From: an uncultured Bacteroidales bacterium
GTDB taxonomy: Bacteria; Bacteroidota; Bacteroidia; Bacteroidales; UBA932
Reading direction: 5' to 3'
NCBI GenBank assembly: GCA_934691625.1
Contig: CAKUTA010000002.1
Location: 62,001 to 126,000 of the forward strand
DNA length: 64,000 nucleotides
The notes under the pieces are model-generated. The model was given only the letters and a program-made list of their open reading frames with translations, searched no databases and was not told the origin of the DNA. Position numbers and translations under genes: made by a program. This document shows, piece by piece, positions 63,031 to 64,000 of the stretch (its first letter is position 1; the number at the start of each line of letters is the position of its first letter).

Positions 63031-63999
63031 ATGAAAAATTTCGTAAAGACATTAGCGGCGCTGACATTGCTCCTGGGATTAGGGGGCTATGCGTCTGTAG
63101 AGCCTGCACAGGGTGCCGAGGCTCCTGGAGGAAAGTACAAGATCGCAAAGGGGGCAGATCTCAGCATCCTGGATGATAACATCTGGGACTACAGCCTGGA
63201 TACTATCCCTCCGGTATGGCAGAAGATTGGCGAAGACCCTCGTGATAATGTGAGGGCACCACAGTTTGCGCGTCTTATAAGTGACTATAATCCTGATGTT
63301 TTCGCTCTTCAGGAATATTCCAGCCACATGCATGCGGAGTTCTATCCACTGGTGCAGAAACAGGGCTATCAGATAGCCTATGAGTCAGGAAAGGACTGGA
63401 ATAATACCCCTATCTTCTATAAGCCCGAGGAACTGGAGCTTCTCTATGTTAAGTTTAATCTGTACACACCATCCGAGTGGAGTAACCATGGCTCCAAGTC
63501 TTTCACTTCCGCCGTATTCAAACGTAAGAAGGATGGTAAGGTGTTCGCTGTGGTCGGAACTCATCTCTGGTGGAAGAGCGACAGAATGAAGCCTGGCAGC
63601 ACACAGGCCAGAGCTTCTCAGGTTCGTCTTATAATGGCTGAAGTTGAGGGTATTCTGGCTAAATACAAGGATATACCAGTGTTTGTGATGGGCGACATGA
63701 ACTGTGAGGAGAAGACCGTACCTATGCAGCAGTTTATCCAGGCAGGCTATGTTCCATGCTACAAGGCTGCCACCATTTATGGAGACAACCATAACGGACA
63801 TCATGTCTGTGGGCCTGCAGATGGCTATTCAGCAGAGAGCAGAAGAAAGGCTGATAACCGTGAGGATGGCGCTATAGATCATCTTTTTATCTATGATCCT
63901 GCCGGCACAGCCGAGGTGAAAGTGTTTGACTGCATCATGGAAGAATACACTGTGAAGCTTACGGATCATTATCCGAACATCATAGATGTAAAGCTGTAA
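63031..63999 (+). CDS. Secreted endonuclease/exonuclease/phosphatase-fold protein
   Basis: The 322-residue protein has a signal peptide and the EEP motif set: ILDDNIWDYS (metal Asn), FALQEYSSHM (metal Glu), VGTHLWW (His), VMGDMNCEE (Asp/Asn), AIDHLFIYD, and LTDHYPNIID (catalytic His). It is distinct in sequence from the EEP protein at 25.7 kb. The substrate is unknown; phosphodiester or phosphomonoester hydrolysis is likely. The stop codon (TAA, 63997-63999) ends at the window edge. Confidence 0.88.
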   Translation: MKNFVKTLAALTLLLGLGGYASVEPAQGAEAPGGKYKIAKGADLSILDDNIWDYSLDTIPPVWQKIGEDPRDNVRAPQFARLISDYNPDVFALQEYSSHMHAEFYPLVQKQGYQIAYESGKDWNNTPIFYKPEELELLYVKFNLYTPSEWSNHGSKSFTSAVFKRKKDGKVFAVVGTHLWWKSDRMKPGSTQARASQVRLIMAEVEGILAKYKDIPVFVMGDMNCEEKTVPMQQFIQAGYVPCYKAATIYGDNHNGHHVCGPADGYSAESRRKADNREDGAIDHLFIYDPAGTAEVKVFDCIMEEYTVKLTDHYPNIIDVKL

Positions 64000-64000
64000 T

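Noticed and set aside
1..64000. CRISPR arrays, rRNA operons, or phage structural genes
   Set aside because: No regularly spaced direct repeats, rRNA-like sequence, or capsid/terminase/portal motifs were seen anywhere in the window.

Overview
The window looks like a chromosomal segment of a Bacteroidales bacterium (Bacteroidota). Supporting signs are TonB-dependent receptors with carboxypeptidase-like N-terminal domains, DUF4876, DUF6850, DUF4249, DUF4923 and fimbrillin/FISUMP lipoproteins, an S46 dipeptidyl peptidase, a Bacteroidetes-type frdA-frdB pair, lipoproteins with short lipoboxes, and promoters of the TTTG-N19/20-TAnnTTTG type. The genus cannot be fixed from sequence alone.

Layout. 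1-5.4 kb (minus strand): a partial secreted protein, an outer-membrane protein, coaX and mfd. 5.7-9.6 kb (plus): ruvB and frdAB. 9.7-11.6 kb (minus): hflX and a TonB-type energy transducer. 11.8-19.2 kb: ybeY-mnmG (+), ruvA (-), sufS-sufE-MIP18-folK (+) and glyS (+). This stretch also carries one perfect and one near-perfect ParB-type parS palindrome. 19.2-20.3 kb is gene-poor and repeat-rich. 20.3-30.3 kb: a GH2/mutarotase fusion, a DUF4923 protein with a divergent ThiL-like protein, a lipoprotein, a secreted EEP-fold enzyme and dnaE. 30.9-40.2 kb: a five-gene plus-strand operon of TonB receptor, DUF4876 lipoprotein, DUF6850 barrel, fimbrillin/FISUMP lipoprotein and polyferredoxin membrane protein. 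40.5-42.7 kb: an S46 (DPP7-like) peptidase, then tRNA-Ser(GCT).

The tRNA-Ser 3' end is the attachment site of a roughly 10.4-kb integrated element (42879-53293), bounded by a 21-bp direct repeat. It encodes a tyrosine recombinase, a small helix-turn-helix protein, a serine recombinase, a stand-alone family-A-like DNA polymerase with motifs A, B and C, two small unknown proteins and a YhcG/DUF1016 PDDEXK nuclease. Its cargo is four AT-rich exported proteins (FlgT/CsgG-like folds suspected, plus DUF6175). This element is the most accessory part of the window and the best candidate for undescribed biology.

Beyond the element (53.9-64 kb): a second TonB receptor with a DUF4249 lipoprotein and an unknown lipoprotein, a DPP-IV-like S9 peptidase, a DUF3298 lipoprotein, a GH29 alpha-L-fucosidase and another secreted EEP-fold enzyme. 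Together with the GH2 and S46 enzymes this indicates a commensal-type cell that takes up glycans and peptides through its envelope. A 166-263-bp repeat with about 19-bp terminal inverted repeats occurs three times (19.3, 30.5 and 40.3 kb) and looks like a non-autonomous mobile element.
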